NCBI GenBank assembly: GCA_004356265.1
Contig: SMXK01000092.1
Span: 1-14,940 of the forward strand
Reading direction: 5' to 3'
DNA from: Bacteroidota bacterium
GTDB lineage: Bacteria; Bacteroidota; Rhodothermia; Rhodothermales; UBA10348
DNA length: 14,940 nt
Notes under the pieces: model-generated
The model's input: the letters and a program-made list of their open reading frames with translations, nothing else
What the model was told of the DNA's origin: nothing
Databases searched by the model: none
Shown: positions 13,668 to 14,940 of the stretch, piece by piece
Numbering within the stretch: the stretch's first letter is position 1
Layout: each line of letters opens with the position of its first letter
Made by a program: the position numbers and the translations under genes

Positions 13668-14909
13668 ATGAAAAAAATGTCCCCGACGTTATCTGGCATC
13701 GTTCTCGGCGCAGTAGGAATGTTGGTTGTCGTAAGTCTGCTTGCCGCTAATTATGCCGACACGTCCGCCAATGATTCTACTTCTCAGGTGGTTGAAGATC
13801 GTGAAGTCTATTACCCCGGAACTGAAGAACTGGCCCCTGACGAGATGCGAGTTATTGCATGCGGGACGGGTATGCCGAATGCCCGGCCAAAACAGGCCGC
13901 TGCCTGCTGGCTTGTTGAATTGGGGAACGGCGACAAATTTCTGTTCGACATTGGTACTGGATCAGCCGAACGAATTTCAGCACTGAAAATCCCTTATAAC
14001 CTCATCGACAAAGTATTTCTGGGCCACCTTCACTCTGATCATTTTGGAGACCTGGACGCGTTGTGGATTGGTGGAGTTGTCGCGAACAGGGTCGTTCCGC
14101 TCCGCGTATGGGGCCCAAGCAGCCTGGAACCGAAATACGGTACAAAGGCGGCTCTGGAACATCTGGAAAAAAGCCTCGCATGGGACATTGACACGCGTGT
14201 GGGTAATACCGATACTCGCGGACTATTCCTGGAGGTTACAGAGTTCGACTATCGCAAAGTGAACCAGGTGATTTATCAGGAAAACGGTGTCACTATTCGA
14301 ACGATCCCAGCTATTCACATCTTTGATGGGCCGGTCAGCTTCCTGCTCGAGTGGAATGGTCTCAAGTTTGCGTATAGCAGTGATACATTTCCAAATAAGT
14401 GGTGGATGGAGTATGCATTGGATTCTGACATTGCCATCCACGAGAGTTTCATTTCGCCCGAGTCGCTCATTGAAAAGCAGAATTTCACACCCGAGGCAGC
14501 GCTCAACGTAGGAACGCAGATACATACATCTCCTGCCCAGTTCGGTAAAGTAATGGCCGCCACTAAGCCGCGCCTGGCTGTAGCGTATCACTTTTTTAAC
14601 GATTTCGACACCGTCCAGCCAATCCTCCGGGATATCAGGATGACGTACGATGGACCATTGGCGCTTGCAACAGACTACATGGTGTTCAACATCACAAAGG
14701 ATGATATCAGGGTTCGTATGGCGGCCATTGACGAAGACATCTGGCCGCAGCCGTCAACGATTCCGTTACTCCCGCCGGATGCAAGCATGCGACGTACAGC
14801 TCTCTCTCAAGAAATGAGAGACGGTCGCGTGGTTCACCGCGACGTTCTTGAAACCGTGTACGCCTACATCAATGAGAAATTCGGCAGTAACGTGAAACTA
14901 CCAGAGTGA
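13668..14909 (+). CDS. MBL-fold metallo-hydrolase, GntH-like family, membrane-anchored or exported
   Basis: 413 aa. An N-terminal hydrophobic segment (about 9-27) after MKK is a signal anchor or signal peptide, so the enzyme should face the periplasm. The metallo-beta-lactamase core follows: GTGMP (66-70), LFDIGTGS (92-99), metal motif HLHSDH (120-125), His217 in AIHIFDGPVS, Asp239 in SSDTFPNKW, His258 in AIHES and His308 in AYHFFNDFD. All expected metal ligands for a binuclear zinc site are present. The overall sequence resembles the family that automatic pipelines name after GntH of guanitoxin synthesis; no guanitoxin genes are nearby, so the name says little about function and a general hydrolase (esterase or phosphodiesterase-like) is safer. 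The ATG at 13668 has AAGGA 8 nt upstream. The C-terminal part beyond about 355 is family-specific. Confidence 0.88.
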   Translation: MKKMSPTLSGIVLGAVGMLVVVSLLAANYADTSANDSTSQVVEDREVYYPGTEELAPDEMRVIACGTGMPNARPKQAAACWLVELGNGDKFLFDIGTGSAERISALKIPYNLIDKVFLGHLHSDHFGDLDALWIGGVVANRVVPLRVWGPSSLEPKYGTKAALEHLEKSLAWDIDTRVGNTDTRGLFLEVTEFDYRKVNQVIYQENGVTIRTIPAIHIFDGPVSFLLEWNGLKFAYSSDTFPNKWWMEYALDSDIAIHESFISPESLIEKQNFTPEAALNVGTQIHTSPAQFGKVMAATKPRLAVAYHFFNDFDTVQPILRDIRMTYDGPLALATDYMVFNITKDDIRVRMAAIDEDIWPQPSTIPLLPPDASMRRTALSQEMRDGRVVHRDVLETVYAYINEKFGSNVKLPE

Positions 14910-14940
14910 TTTGCAGCGCTGTTAGTTCTTCGGAAAGATC

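Noticed and set aside
1..14940. CRISPR arrays, transposases, integrases, phage or toxin-antitoxin genes
   Set aside because: No direct-repeat arrays, terminal inverted repeats with transposase genes, or matching protein motifs were seen on either strand.

Overview
The window reads as chromosomal DNA of a Gram-negative bacterium. Two proteins look exported to the periplasm and one is an outer-membrane barrel ending in Phe. Two promoter candidates between the divergent genes near 13.3-13.6 kb match the TAnnTTTG -7 element of Bacteroidota-type sigma factors, so a member of the Bacteroidota or the wider FCB group is the best guess. That placement is inference; no rRNA or marker gene is present. 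Base composition is moderate and even. Nothing looks like a phage, an insertion sequence or a CRISPR array.

Region 1 (1-6297, + strand) is a compact histidine operon: hisG, a HAD phosphatase, hisB, a hisH-hisF fusion, a hisA-hisI-hisE fusion, hisD. The first five genes overlap by 4 nt (GTGA or ATGA) and hisD follows after 18 bp. Together they cover every step of PRPP to histidine except the HisC aminotransferase, provided the HAD protein is the histidinol-phosphate phosphatase. HisE, HisI and HisA (steps 2, 3 and 4) sit in one polypeptide and both halves of IGP synthase (step 5) in another. HisG is the long form, so no HisZ is needed. An 8-bp inverted repeat abuts the hisG start codon.

Region 2 (6298-9135) holds a 269-bp gap without a clear terminator, then a membrane histidine kinase (CHASE3, two HAMP-like segments, GAF, coiled coil, HisKA, HATPase) with no receiver domain and no response regulator next to it. 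A bidirectional terminator follows.

Region 3 (9162-11809, - strand) is a probable three-gene envelope operon: two YceI-like secreted proteins with the same two cysteines, then an outer-membrane beta-barrel. A 384-bp gap (11810-12193) carries no convincing gene.

Region 4 (12194-14909) has tRNA-Ser(UGA) with a hairpin terminator, a convergent YegS-type lipid kinase gene on the - strand, a 361-bp divergent promoter region, and a membrane-anchored metallo-beta-lactamase-fold hydrolase of the family labelled GntH-like.

The most notable content is the heavily fused histidine operon with its unassigned phosphatase, and the paired-cysteine YceI/barrel operon.
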